64,000 nucleotides of DNA from Pseudidiomarina terrestris. GTDB lineage: Bacteria; Pseudomonadota; Gammaproteobacteria; Enterobacterales; Alteromonadaceae. The DNA lies in contig NZ_JAGGJF010000005.1 of the NCBI RefSeq assembly GCF_030466405.1, positions 156,996 through 220,995 of the forward strand, in the 5' to 3' direction. The position numbers and the translations under genes were made by a program. This document shows positions 1-8,800 of this stretch, piece after piece (the first letter of the stretch is position 1; the number at the start of each line of letters is the position of its first letter). Below the pieces are notes generated by a model. The model had not been told where the DNA came from. It ran no database searches and saw only the letters and a program-made list of their open reading frames with translations.

Positions 1-302
<302 letters not shown>

Positions 303-316
303 GTTCGGGTGCAGAG

Positions 317-2704
317 ATGAAATTTAGTGAAAAGTGGCTACGTAGTTGGGTAAATCCTGCTCTTGATCAGGTTGCCCTGGCTGAGCAATTGAGCATGGCC
401 GGGTTAGAAGTGGATGATGTAACGCCTGTTGCAGAAGCTTTTAGTTCGGTTGTCGTCGGCGAAGTCGTAAAATGTTGGCAACACCCGGATGCTGATAAGT
501 TACAAGTTACCGAAGTGAACATTGGCGCGGATGAACCCGCGACCATCGTTTGTGGCGCACCAAATTGCCGGCAGGGCCTGAAGGTTGCCGTGGCGACCGT
601 GGGCGCCGTTTTGCCTGGCGACTTTAAAATTAAAAAGGCCAAGTTACGCGGGCAGCCTTCGCATGGCATGCTCTGTTCAAACGCGGAACTGGGCTTAAAT
701 GACGACCATGACGGTATCGTAGAGCTGCCAGCTGATGCGCCAGTAGGCATGGACTATCGTGAGTACCTTGAGCTGAATGATGTCACCTTCGACGTCGATC
801 TTACCCCGAACCGGGCCGATTGCCTGGGTCTTCGTGGCATTGCCCGCGAGGTGGGTGTACTCAATCGCATGGCCGTTACAGAGCCAGAAATCAAAGAAGT
901 TAAAGCCGTTCACGATGCTAGCCGGGCGATCGAGCTGGTTGCTGCTGAAGCCTGTCCACGTTACCTCGGGCGTATTGTTAAAAACGTCAACGTTGGTGCT
1001 GAGTCGCCGTTGTGGTTGACCGAGCGTTTGCGTCGTAGCGGTGTGCGCAGCATTGACCCTGTGGTTGATGTCACCAATTACGTCTTGCTCGAGTTGGGCC
1101 ACCCCATGCACGCTTTTGATAACGATAAGTTAAAAGGTGATGTTCAGGTACGGATGGCACAGACAGATGAGAAGCTGACCTTATTAGACGGCACTGAAGT
1201 GACCTTACAAGACGATGTATTGGTCATTGCGGACAGTGAAAAAGCACTGGCAATGGCGGGTATTTTTGGCGGCGAGGACAGTGGTGTCACCACAGAAAGT
1301 AACACCATTTTCCTTGAAAGTGCATTTTTTGCACCCGCTGCAATTGCCGGTCGTGCACGTCGCTTCGGCTTACATACCGATGCTTCACACCGCTATGAGC
1401 GCGGTGTGGATCCCGAGTTACAACGCAGCGCTATGGAACGTGCGACAAAGTTAATTATTGAGATTTGCGGCGGTGAAGCGGGTCCGGTGGTCGAAGCGAA
1501 AGATGACCGTCATTTACCGCAACCACAGCAGGTGCGTCTGCGCAAAGCTCGCTTGGCGTCCGTTCTCGGCATTAGTATTGCCGATGACGAGGTGATTGAA
1601 ATTCTCGAGCGCTTGGGCTTTACGGTGAGCAGTGATGATGAGGGTTGGCAGGTTAGCGTGCCGACGTTCAGGTTTGATATTGCGATTGAAGAGGATCTGA
1701 TTGAGGAAGTTGCCCGCATCTACGGCTATCACCGTATTCAGGCGACTGCACCGGCAGCACAATTGCGCATGGTCCCCAGAAAAGAATCCGCAATAGCAGC
1801 CGGAACATTAAAGCAGTTGCTGGTCGATCGCGGTTACCAGGAAGCCATCACCTATAGCTTTGTGGATCCGAAGCATCAAGCCATGTTGTTTGATGATTCA
1901 GCAGCGCTCACCTTGCCTTTCCCGATTAGTCTGGATATGTCGTCCATGCGCGTCAGTTTATGGCCGGGCCTGATCGGCGCGGTCGCGCATAATCAGAAGC
2001 GTCAGCAACAAAGCCTGGCGTTTTGTGAGACGGGTCTGCGGTTCCTTCCAGATGAAGATGCTGAAAACGGCGTTCGTCAGGAGCCAATGATTGCCGGGAT
2101 CCGTGCAGGAAAAGCTTTTGGTGAACATTGGGATGAAGGGGAGCGTGCGGTTGATTTCTTTGATATCAAAGGCGATGTCGAAGCGCTTCTGGCAGCGACT
2201 GGTGAGCCTCAGCTGTATACCTTTGTCGCAGATGCGCATCCGGCTTTGCACCCAGGGCAAAGCGCAGCAATTTTTAAAAATGGTAAAAATGTCGGCTACC
2301 TTGGTGCTGTTCACCCACAGTTCGAAAAGAAATTAGGCTTAAACGGTCGTACCTTCGTCTTCGAACTGGAACTGGCAGCTGTGCAGCAACGTCGGTTACC
2401 CGCAGCGCAATCTGTATCGCGTTACCCTTCGATTCGACGCGACCTTGCGATCGTGGCCCCCACTCAGCTGGCGGCGGGCGAAATTCTCAAGGCCATTGAA
2501 AATGTTGGCGTAAATCATTTAGTTGGCCTAAACTTATTTGACGTCTATGAGGGTACAGGAGTTGCTGAAGGGTATCGCAGTTTAGCCTTATCGCTAACCT
2601 TACAACATCCCGAACGCACTCTTGAAGATCAAGAAATCAATACTGCAGTCAATGCAGTGGTTGAAATGCTGACAAACGAATTTGGGGCAACCCTGAGGGA
2701 GTAA
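317..2704 (+). CDS. pheT: Phenylalanyl-tRNA synthetase beta subunit
   Basis: Beta subunit of cytoplasmic phenylalanyl-tRNA synthetase; it carries tRNA binding and editing. At 795 residues it has the same length as E. coli PheT. Domains in order are a tRNA-binding OB fold (about 40-148), the B3/B4 editing region (about 210-385, with VVDVTNYVLLELGHPMHAFD), B5 (about 400-475), the core catalytic-like domain, and a C-terminal ferredoxin-like anticodon-binding domain (about 700-795, beginning SVSRYPSIRRDLAI). It sits between pheS and ihfA and is probably cotranscribed with both, with only 3 bases to the ihfA start. Nothing appears damaged. Confidence 0.98.
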   Translation: MKFSEKWLRSWVNPALDQVALAEQLSMAGLEVDDVTPVAEAFSSVVVGEVVKCWQHPDADKLQVTEVNIGADEPATIVCGAPNCRQGLKVAVATVGAVLPGDFKIKKAKLRGQPSHGMLCSNAELGLNDDHDGIVELPADAPVGMDYREYLELNDVTFDVDLTPNRADCLGLRGIAREVGVLNRMAVTEPEIKEVKAVHDASRAIELVAAEACPRYLGRIVKNVNVGAESPLWLTERLRRSGVRSIDPVVDVTNYVLLELGHPMHAFDNDKLKGDVQVRMAQTDEKLTLLDGTEVTLQDDVLVIADSEKALAMAGIFGGEDSGVTTESNTIFLESAFFAPAAIAGRARRFGLHTDASHRYERGVDPELQRSAMERATKLIIEICGGEAGPVVEAKDDRHLPQPQQVRLRKARLASVLGISIADDEVIEILERLGFTVSSDDEGWQVSVPTFRFDIAIEEDLIEEVARIYGYHRIQATAPAAQLRMVPRKESAIAAGTLKQLLVDRGYQEAITYSFVDPKHQAMLFDDSAALTLPFPISLDMSSMRVSLWPGLIGAVAHNQKRQQQSLAFCETGLRFLPDEDAENGVRQEPMIAGIRAGKAFGEHWDEGERAVDFFDIKGDVEALLAATGEPQLYTFVADAHPALHPGQSAAIFKNGKNVGYLGAVHPQFEKKLGLNGRTFVFELELAAVQQRRLPAAQSVSRYPSIRRDLAIVAPTQLAAGEILKAIENVGVNHLVGLNLFDVYEGTGVAEGYRSLALSLTLQHPERTLEDQEINTAVNAVVEMLTNEFGATLRE

Positions 2705-2707
2705 GCT

Positions 2708-3004
2708 ATGGCGCTGACCAAAGCAGAAATGGCAGAGCATTTGTTCGAAAAATTCGGCATCAATAAAAGAGATGCTAAAGATTTGGTCGAAAACTTCTTT
2801 GAAGAGATACGTAAGACGTTAGAGCGGGGAGAGGAAGTCAAGCTCTCAGGTTTTGGGAATTTTGAATTACGCACCAAAAATGAACGACCGGGGCGTAATC
2901 CTAAAACCGGCGAGGACATTCCTATTTCGGCCCGCCGTGTGGTGACATTTAGACCAGGCCAAAAGCTGAAGCAGCGCGTAAGTAACGCCAAACCGAAAGG
3001 TTGA
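2708..3004 (+). CDS. ihfA: Integration host factor alpha subunit
   Basis: Small basic DNA-bending protein (98 residues) that pairs with IHF-beta, which is also encoded in this window at 46152-46436. The DNA-binding beta arm shows the RNPKTGE motif, and Pro65 is the residue known in the family to intercalate and kink DNA. The subunit is told apart from HU and IHF-beta by its position directly after pheT, the conserved order in gammaproteobacteria, and by the [14 protein letters not shown] start. The gene ends just before a strong rho-independent terminator. Confidence 0.97.
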   Translation: MALTKAEMAEHLFEKFGINKRDAKDLVENFFEEIRKTLERGEEVKLSGFGNFELRTKNERPGRNPKTGEDIPISARRVVTFRPGQKLKQRVSNAKPKG

Positions 3005-3017
3005 TCGAACTGAAAGG

Positions 3018-3046
3018 AAAAAGCCGCTCGTTGAGCGGCTTTTTTT
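3018..3046. terminator. Bidirectional terminator between ihfA and chrR
   Basis: The sequence holds the stem GCCGCTC / GAGCGGC with a 3-base loop (GTT), flanked by an A-run on the left and a T-run on the right. It can therefore stop transcription from ihfA (rightward) and from the chrR-like gene (leftward). The two genes converge here. Confidence 0.93.
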
Positions 3047-3063
3047 AGTTCTACTCATCTCGT

Positions 3064-3750
3064 TTATTTGAAGAATAAACTACTAAAGGGGTTTAATAAT
3101 CTGCTTACGCCCGAAGTAAAGTGCATAGGAGCGTCCAATGCTGACAATGTCAGGCAATCTTCATGACGGGTCTCCGGGGTATGCTTCACACTTCCGTCAA
3201 GAAATACAAAGTCGCCATCACGGTAGTCAGACGTTTCATCATTAAACACGCCATTTACCACCAAGGTTGCTTCATTGCCTTTATGAGTATGCTCAGGAAC
3301 TCTGGTGTTCTCGGCCATATAAATAAAGGTCAGAACGTCTTTACCACCAACCTGAACCGGCGCACGCCACATCTGTCCCAGTAGTTTGTGCCACTGACCA
3401 ATACGGTGATGATTGCGCGCAAGAGTTCCGGGTAACTGGAAGCGTTTGCCTTCAAGTACCAGCTCGCTGGCAAACTGCTGACTGAGATCCCTTGGCTGCT
3501 GTTGTGGTTGCGCCAGGATCTGCGCAAGCATCTCGTCGCCATCAAAGCTATCGTTCGCGGCAGCGAACTCTTCAGGCAACTGGCGTTGGCCAAACAGCTT
3601 CTGCGCCATCGTCTCTTCAATATGTTGGACATTACGTTGACACTGGGAACACATATCCACATGGGTGCCAACCATCATTAACATGGCCGGGGTCAAGTCG
3701 CCGGTCACGTAGTGAAACAAATGTTCTTCGCTAGGGTGAAACTTAATCAT
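3064..3750 (-). CDS. chrR: ChrR-type zinc anti-sigma factor with C-terminal cupin
   Basis: Predicted anti-sigma factor (228 residues) that holds the neighbouring ECF sigma factor inactive until singlet oxygen or a similar stress is sensed. The N-terminal zinc anti-sigma motif HxxxCxxC is visible at His30, Cys34 and Cys37. The C-terminal half is a cupin with an HTHxxxE cluster (His154, His156, Glu160) and a further His190, matching the zinc ligands described for Rhodobacter ChrR, where the cupin is needed for the signal response. Its start overlaps the sigma gene by 8 bases, so the pair is translationally coupled. It ends at a bidirectional terminator. The signal itself is inferred from the family and from photolyase nearby. 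Confidence 0.93.
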   Translation of the reverse strand: MIKFHPSEEHLFHYVTGDLTPAMLMMVGTHVDMCSQCQRNVQHIEETMAQKLFGQRQLPEEFAAANDSFDGDEMLAQILAQPQQQPRDLSQQFASELVLEGKRFQLPGTLARNHHRIGQWHKLLGQMWRAPVQVGGKDVLTFIYMAENTRVPEHTHKGNEATLVVNGVFNDETSDYRDGDFVFLDGSVKHTPETRHEDCLTLSALDAPMHFTSGVSRLLNPFSSLFFK

Positions 3751-4363
3751 CGCTTTGTATCAACTCTCTTAATTTCTGCAATGCCAAGCGGGTGCGGGAC
3801 TTCACTGTACCTAAAGGAATCCCAAGTGCATCCGCCACTTCTTGTTGCGACTTCCCTGCTACATAAATCAATTCTATAACTGTACGTTGAGCTTTCGGAA
3901 GTTCTTCGCAGTACACGGCAAGCTGTTGCATGAGAAGATCATCATCAAGCGCATAGTCATCATCGAGACTATCATTTTGCTCCGCAAGCACTGGCCATAA
4001 CTCATCGGCACTCAAATCGTGTTGACGATGTTTGTTCTTGCGAAGGAAATCAAAGCGGATATTACGAGCAATCGTAAAAATCCAGGTCGAGGCAGAACCA
4101 CGATCAGGTTTGAATAAGTGTGCCTTGTTCCAGACGTTGGTCATGGTTTCTTGCACCAAATCCATGGCGGTTTGTTCGTTACCAAACTGGCGTGTCGCGT
4201 AGGCTTTCAAGCGTGGTGCGAAGTATCTGAACAGCTCGCTAAATGCATGACGAGAACGTTCGGTCGCAACAAGGGCAAGTAAAGCCGCAGCATGGTCTGG
4301 ATCATCAGGCTGCGCAGAAGACATAGTGTTCCGTTTTGTTTTAGTTTCAATCACTGTCTGCAT
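3743..4363 (-). CDS. rpoE: ECF sigma factor of the RpoE/ChrR (ECF11-like) type
   Basis: Extracytoplasmic-function RNA polymerase sigma factor, 206 residues from the chosen ATG. Region 2 is seen in the YATRQFGNEQTAMDLVQETM and STWIFTIARNIRFDFLRK segments. Region 4 is the helix-turn-helix segment GKSQQEVADALGIPLGTVKSR near the C terminus. The start at 4363 follows an AGGTAA ribosome site; an internal ATG at 4324 is also possible and would give 193 residues. The longer open frame reaching 4486 would run into the LON-domain gene and is unlikely. The next gene encodes its probable ChrR anti-sigma. A promoter at 4401-4428 with the shape expected for this sigma group suggests autoregulation. The symbol is by analogy with Rhodobacter, not with E. 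coli sigma-E. Confidence 0.92.
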   Translation of the reverse strand: MQTVIETKTKRNTMSSAQPDDPDHAAALLALVATERSRHAFSELFRYFAPRLKAYATRQFGNEQTAMDLVQETMTNVWNKAHLFKPDRGSASTWIFTIARNIRFDFLRKNKHRQHDLSADELWPVLAEQNDSLDDDYALDDDLLMQQLAVYCEELPKAQRTVIELIYVAGKSQQEVADALGIPLGTVKSRTRLALQKLRELIQSDD

Positions 4364-4400
4364 AGTATTACCTGTGGGGTATTTCCTCAAGTTACTTTCT

Positions 4401-4428
4401 GTTACGCAAGGTGCGCGAAACCGGATCA
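4401..4428 (-). promoter_or_regulatory. Predicted autoregulated ECF promoter of the sigma-chrR genes
   Basis: Read on the minus strand this is TGATCC (4428-4423), exactly 16 bases, then CGTAAC (4406-4401). As I recall, RpoE/ChrR (ECF11) promoters have a TGATCC-type -35 box and a CGTA-type -10 box. It lies about 40 bases before the sigma start. The same architecture recurs at 5088-5115 and 53476-53503. Confidence 0.75.
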
Positions 4429-4431
4429 AAT

Positions 4432-5031
4432 TTAGTTTTCGCTTTCCTGAATCAAGCCGCTGAGGTAATCCAGCGCAGGTTCGCACGAAGGCTGGTTTAA
4501 TAATTCTTGTTTGACGTCGGCGGTTAAAGGTAACAACTCAAGCCAGCGTTGGCAGACCCAGCGGGCACAACGCAAGCGATCCTCGGTTGGGCAGCTGCCC
4601 AGCTCCGGGTATTCGTGGTAGACCTGACACAAACGTTCCGCCAGATGCTGATACTGTTCTGCCAATGCTGTCGGTTGCCAATTGTGGGCGAGCTCGACTT
4701 GACCGCGACGCAGGCCATCCTCGTCAACGCTGATCTGGTTGATTTTACAGGCCTCGACGCCTTCAACGGTGATGCCCAATAAACCATCGTCGCGGTGTTC
4801 AAAATCGATCACACGCGCCAGCGTGGCAAGCGGATAAATATGCGTATTTTCCTCGACGGAACCGTGCTCATTGAACATGCACATGCCGATGCGCCCTTCA
4901 TCACCTTTCGCGCAAACTTCACGGACCATGCGCAGGTAGCGTGGTTCAAAAATTCGTAAGCGCATGGTGCCTCCAGGGAGGACGTGCCCAGATAACGGAA
5001 ACAATGGTATGTTTGTAAGTGCAGGGTTCAT
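4432..5031 (-). CDS. LON substrate-binding-domain protein (no protease domain)
   Basis: Cytoplasmic protein of 199 residues made almost entirely of the N-terminal LON substrate-binding fold. The start IPLFPLSGHVLPGGTMRLRIFEPRYLRMV is characteristic of the family. There is no AAA+ ATPase and no Ser-Lys protease part, so it cannot be a Lon protease; its role is unknown and may be protein binding. It lies directly upstream of the sigma-chrR pair on the same strand, so transcription can run on into them. An ECF-like promoter lies 57 bases upstream, which suggests it belongs to the same stress regulon. Small LON-domain proteins beside ECF/ChrR and photolyase genes occur in other marine gammaproteobacteria, as I recall. 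Confidence 0.85.
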   Translation of the reverse strand: MNPALTNIPLFPLSGHVLPGGTMRLRIFEPRYLRMVREVCAKGDEGRIGMCMFNEHGSVEENTHIYPLATLARVIDFEHRDDGLLGITVEGVEACKINQISVDEDGLRRGQVELAHNWQPTALAEQYQHLAERLCQVYHEYPELGSCPTEDRLRCARWVCQRWLELLPLTADVKQELLNQPSCEPALDYLSGLIQESEN

Positions 5032-5087
5032 TGGGTTAGCCTCTTGAGCTGCTGGCTTCTGTCTTTAATTATTTTGTAGATGCATTT

Positions 5088-5115
5088 GTTACGATAACTT
5101 TGTTGAATTAGATCC
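5088..5115 (-). promoter_or_regulatory. Predicted ECF promoter of the LON-domain gene
   Basis: On the minus strand: GGATCT (5115-5110), 16 bases, CGTAAC (5093-5088). The -10 box and the spacer length are identical to the sigma promoter at 4401-4428; the -35 box differs at two positions. The predicted transcript start is about 50 bases before the ATG at 5031. Confidence 0.6.
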
Positions 5116-5121
5116 TTACTT

Positions 5122-5151
5122 TTGAACTTTTTTCTTAAGTAAGCGTATTGT
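5122..5151 (+). promoter_or_regulatory. Candidate promoter of the ybgA-phrB genes
   Basis: Two readings are possible. As a housekeeping promoter: TTGAAC (5122-5127), 18 bases, TATTGT (5146-5151). As an ECF promoter: the same -35 region, 16 bases, CGTATT (5144-5149), which keeps the 16-base spacer and CGTA core of the other ECF sites here but has a poor -35 match. It is followed by a GAGGG ribosome site and the ybgA ATG at 5181. Confidence 0.4.
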
Positions 5152-5180
5152 TCGCAGTAACAAGTTTTCATGAGGGATAT

Positions 5181-6119
5181 ATGCAACAAATCAAAGTTGG
5201 GATCAGTGCATGTTTGCTGGGCGACGAAGTGCGCTTTGATGGTGGACATAAGCGCTCGGCCTTTTGTCAGGAAGAGCTCGGACGTTATGTCGAATTCGTA
5301 AAACTTTGCCCCGAGGTAGGCATAGGCATGCCAGTGCCACGACCTACGATTCGACTCGAGCAACACGAGGGAGAAACCCGTGCCATCGTCCCTAAAACGG
5401 GCGAAGATGTGACTGACCGGTTGATCGGCTTCGCCGAGCGAGCCCAGGGGCATTTAACCCATATCAGTGGTTATGTTCTGTGCGCGAAGTCGCCAAGTTG
5501 CGGCATGGAAAGAGTGAAGTTGTATGACCCGGTCAATGGGCATGCCCGCAAGGAGGGCGAGGGCATTTTTGCGGCACAACTACGGCAGCGTTATCCGGCG
5601 TTACCGCTGGAAGAGGATGGCCGCCTTAACGATCCGCTGCTGCGCGAAAATTTCGTTATGAGGGTCTATGTCTATGCATCCTGGCAGCAGCTGCCGGACC
5701 CTTTAAGTAAAGCTGATTTATTAGGCTTTCATACCAGCTTGAAGTTGTTGTTGTTAGCGCACAATCAGGATGCTTACCGTGCCCTGGGGCGTGAGGTAGC
5801 GCAGATGCAAGAGGTGACGACTCAAGCGCGGACCGAATACATCGAAAAGGTGATGGCGGCGCTGGCAACCCCGGCCACGCGTGCCAATCACACCAACGTA
5901 TTGCAACACATTCAGGGCTATTTCAAACAACATTTAACAGCGCCCCAAAGGGAGGAGCTGACGGACAGTATTTTATCTTACCGCAAAGGAACGGAGCCGT
6001 TGCTGGTACCCCTCACTCTGTTACGGCATTACCTGCGGGAGCACCCGAGCGATTACCTTTCAGGGCAGCGTTATCTGAATCCTTATCCCAAGGATTTAAA
6101 ACTAAGGTACGGTATCTGA
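5181..6119 (+). CDS. ybgA: YbgA-like protein, DUF523 plus DUF1722
   Basis: Cytoplasmic protein of 312 residues with an N-terminal DUF523 domain (about 1-150; conserved cysteines in ISACLLGDEVRFDGGHKR and CAKSPSCGMERVK) and a C-terminal DUF1722 domain (about 185-305). In E. coli ybgA lies directly before phrB, as here; its stop overlaps the phrB start by one base (TGATG). The biochemical role of the family is not established; the link with photolyase suggests a part in the response to light or oxidative damage. The start at 5181 was chosen because GAGGG precedes it and the family begins at this point; the frame stays open 11 codons further upstream. Confidence 0.9.
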   Translation: MQQIKVGISACLLGDEVRFDGGHKRSAFCQEELGRYVEFVKLCPEVGIGMPVPRPTIRLEQHEGETRAIVPKTGEDVTDRLIGFAERAQGHLTHISGYVLCAKSPSCGMERVKLYDPVNGHARKEGEGIFAAQLRQRYPALPLEEDGRLNDPLLRENFVMRVYVYASWQQLPDPLSKADLLGFHTSLKLLLLAHNQDAYRALGREVAQMQEVTTQARTEYIEKVMAALATPATRANHTNVLQHIQGYFKQHLTAPQREELTDSILSYRKGTEPLLVPLTLLRHYLREHPSDYLSGQRYLNPYPKDLKLRYGI

Positions 6120-7522
6120 TGGCTCGATTGATTTGGTTTCGCAATGACTTACGCTTACGTGACAATCCCGCGGTTGCCAGTGTTTTATCAGCCAGCGATA
6201 AAAACGATCCTATATACGGCCTGTACTTGTACAGCGAAGAGCAGTGGCAACGGCATCAGTGGGCGCCAATCAAGGTCGATTTACTGTTACGCCACTTGCA
6301 AAGCCTGCAAGAGGAAGCTGCGCAGTGGGGTATTGCGCTGCACATTAAAGGGGTCCGTAACTGGCAGACCGTGCCGCGGGTGGTGCGTGATTTTTGCAGT
6401 CAGTACGATATTACCGACGTTGCCTTTAATACCGAATATCCCGTGGATGAGCAAAAACGTGATCGCGGCACTCGCAGCTGGCTGGCCGAGCAGGGGATTG
6501 GCGTTCAAACCTTCCATGGCATGCTCCTGGTACCGCCAGTTTTGCGTACCCAAGCAGGGGATTACTATAAAAAGTTCACCCCCTACTTTCGCTCCTGGCT
6601 TGAACATCTGCGCGTAACCGGACTCCCCAGTCCCTATGGCCGACCCGATCGTGCTGCGGTGAATTGCCCTGACTTTCCGGACCGCGTTGACTACCCGCGA
6701 CGCGACAGTTCAGCGTGGCGAGTAGGAGAACAAGCAGCGTACCAACAACTTGAAGAATTTATCAATCAACAGGTCAGTGATTACAACGCTGATCGCGACG
6801 TGCCGGCAATAAACGGCACGTCCAAATTATCGCCTTATTGGGAGCTTGGTGTGTTAGGGCCGCAAACGGCTGCACGCATGCTCCAGCGTGAAACACCTGA
6901 GTTTCCTGATGGTCTTAACGAAGGGGCGAGAACCTGGTTAAGCGAGCTGGCCTGGCGGGAGTTCTATCAGCACCTTATGGCTGCTGTACCGCGACTAAGC
7001 CAAGGTAAGGCCTTTCAGCCTCATACCGAAGCCTTTGCATGGCGCGACAGCGAGGCTGACTTCCAGGCCTGGTGTGAAGGGCGTACCGGCTTTCCAATCG
7101 TTGACGCGGGCATGCGACAACTACAAAAGGAAGGTTGGATGCACAATCGGGTACGGATGATTGTGGCTAATTTTTTAGTAAAAGACCTGCAGCTGGACTG
7201 GCGCAAAGGTGAGCAGTTTTTCATGGAAAACCTGATTGACGGCAGTTTTCCTGCCAACAACGGTGGCTGGCAATGGAGCGCATCGACAGGGACAGACGCA
7301 GTGCCTTATTTCCGGGTGTTCAACCCCACTTCGCAGAGTAAAAAAGTTGATCCCGACGGCAGCTACATTCGTACCTACATTGAAGAGTTAAGCGATTGTC
7401 CGACGAGTAAAATCCATGAGCCGGCAGAATGGGCAAAGGCAAAGGGTGTGGACTATGCTGAGCCTATTGTTAATCATAAACAAGCGCGGGAAGATTTTCT
7501 GCGTAAGTTCAAAGCATTGTAG
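6119..7522 (+). CDS. phrB: Deoxyribodipyrimidine photolyase
   Basis: Light-driven repair enzyme that splits cyclobutane pyrimidine dimers in DNA using FADH and an antenna cofactor. Length is 467 residues against 472 in E. coli PhrB. The N-terminal antenna-binding domain starts LIWFRNDLRLRDNPA. The C-terminal FAD-binding domain includes LSPYWELGVLG, the WLSELAWREFYQHL helix, and the GWQWSASTGTDAVPYFRVFNP signature at about 380-400. The gene is coupled to ybgA by a one-base overlap. In Rhodobacter the homologous gene is under RpoE/ChrR control, which fits this setting. Confidence 0.97.
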   Translation: MARLIWFRNDLRLRDNPAVASVLSASDKNDPIYGLYLYSEEQWQRHQWAPIKVDLLLRHLQSLQEEAAQWGIALHIKGVRNWQTVPRVVRDFCSQYDITDVAFNTEYPVDEQKRDRGTRSWLAEQGIGVQTFHGMLLVPPVLRTQAGDYYKKFTPYFRSWLEHLRVTGLPSPYGRPDRAAVNCPDFPDRVDYPRRDSSAWRVGEQAAYQQLEEFINQQVSDYNADRDVPAINGTSKLSPYWELGVLGPQTAARMLQRETPEFPDGLNEGARTWLSELAWREFYQHLMAAVPRLSQGKAFQPHTEAFAWRDSEADFQAWCEGRTGFPIVDAGMRQLQKEGWMHNRVRMIVANFLVKDLQLDWRKGEQFFMENLIDGSFPANNGGWQWSASTGTDAVPYFRVFNPTSQSKKVDPDGSYIRTYIEELSDCPTSKIHEPAEWAKAKGVDYAEPIVNHKQAREDFLRKFKAL

Positions 7523-7586
7523 AAAACCAGCTACACTTAATTGTGTTGAATTGATGGAAACTGGCTAAGCAAGAAGGAGGCAGATC

Positions 7587-8075
7587 ATGGCGGACGATAA
7601 AGACGAAGAACCGGTAAATAAAGCTGAAGAACTTGCTAAAAAAGAAGAGTACCCGGAAGTCATAGAACGTCTACTCAAATACTATGATGAATTCAGTGAT
7701 GTAAACATTGATAAGCTCGACGAGCTTTATCATAAGGACGTTACTTTTATAGATCCTATTCATCAGGTGCATGGTCTGGATGATTTGAAGAGTTATTTTA
7801 AAGGCACCATGGAAGGGGTCGAGCAGTGTCACTTTGCCTTTACCGAGTATGCCGAAAATGGCGCCCACGTGTTCGTCAACTGGCAGATGCGACTGTGTCA
7901 TCCAAAGCTCGGTGGTGGCGAAGAAATTGTAGTGCCAGGGGTCAGTCATCTGGAATTCAAAGATGACAAAATCATACAGCAACGCGATTACTATGATTTG
8001 GGTGCCATGATCTACGAGCATGTCTCCTTGCTTGGCTACGTCATTCACAAAATAAAAGAGCGTATGGTGCCATAA
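7587..8075 (+). CDS. SnoaL-like / NTF2-fold protein
   Basis: Protein of 162 residues with an acidic N terminus (about 1-28) and an NTF2-like cone fold, seen in the YYDEFSDVNIDKLDELYHKDVTFIDPIHQVHGLDDLKSY region and the C-terminal DYYDLGAMIYEHV. SnoaL-like proteins bind or turn over small hydrophobic ligands; no catalytic assignment can be made from sequence. A strong AAGGAGG ribosome site precedes the ATG. It begins the overlapping operon that runs to 13713, and its stop overlaps the next start by one base. In other marine gammaproteobacteria the same order (SnoaL, SDR, FAD oxidoreductase, DUF1365, Cfa-like) follows photolyase. Confidence 0.85.
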   Translation: MADDKDEEPVNKAEELAKKEEYPEVIERLLKYYDEFSDVNIDKLDELYHKDVTFIDPIHQVHGLDDLKSYFKGTMEGVEQCHFAFTEYAENGAHVFVNWQMRLCHPKLGGGEEIVVPGVSHLEFKDDKIIQQRDYYDLGAMIYEHVSLLGYVIHKIKERMVP

Positions 8076-8800
8076 TGAATATTCTTATTACTGGAGCAAC
8101 CTCTGGTATTGGTAAACAGCTGGCGTGTGATTATGCTAAAGCCGGTCATCACATTGTCGCTTGTGGACGGAACGAGCAAGCTCTTGCTGAACTTGAGCAA
8201 CGTTTTCCGGATGCTATTGCCGGACAACAGCTGGATATCTCCGACAAAGACACCACCATTCAGAACTTGCGCGGCTATACAGATATCGATTTGGTCATTC
8301 TGGTTGCGGGGGTTTGCGAGTACCTCGACATCGATAATTTCGATGCCGATCTATTTGCCCGCGTGTTCAACATCAACGTTGTCGGCACCATGCGCTGTGT
8401 TGAGGCGCTGCTGCCGAATCTCAAAGCTGGCTCAAAGCTGGTCATTGTTGGCAGTACCGCAAGGCTCCTCCCTTTTACCCGAGCCGAGGCGTATGGCGGC
8501 TCGAAAGCGGCCATTCACTATATTACCCGGAGTCTGCAGGTTGATCTTGAAGAACGCGGTATCAAAGTGCTAAGTGTCTCACCAGGTTTTGTCGAGACGC
8601 CAATGACAGAACAAAATGATTTTGAAATGCCGATGCAGGTCAGTGTCGAGTATGCTTCTGATTTTATTCGCCGGGGTATCGACAAGAATCGTCTTGATAT
8701 CACCTTTCCCAGAACCTTTGGCTGGTTCTTAAAATTTGCCTCCCGTCTGCCGCAGAGCTGGCAGTTGGCATTGTCGCGACGATTCAAGCAGGCCACTTAG
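8075..8800 (+). CDS. Short-chain dehydrogenase/reductase
   Basis: Classical SDR of 241 residues. The cofactor motif is TGATSGIG at residues 6-13. The catalytic set is Ser127, Tyr140 and Lys144 (AYGGSKAA). There is no signal peptide, so it acts in the cytoplasm. Coupled to the upstream SnoaL-like gene by a TAATG overlap. The substrate is unknown; the neighbours suggest a lipid or a product of lipid oxidation. A short hairpin follows the stop before the FAD gene. Confidence 0.92.
   Translation: MNILITGATSGIGKQLACDYAKAGHHIVACGRNEQALAELEQRFPDAIAGQQLDISDKDTTIQNLRGYTDIDLVILVAGVCEYLDIDNFDADLFARVFNINVVGTMRCVEALLPNLKAGSKLVIVGSTARLLPFTRAEAYGGSKAAIHYITRSLQVDLEERGIKVLSVSPGFVETPMTEQNDFEMPMQVSVEYASDFIRRGIDKNRLDITFPRTFGWFLKFASRLPQSWQLALSRRFKQAT

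Noticed and set aside
4364..4486. N-terminal extension of the ECF sigma factor into the LON-domain gene
   Set aside because: It would span the predicted sigma promoter and overlap the LON gene stop; the added residues do not resemble sigma region 1 or 2.
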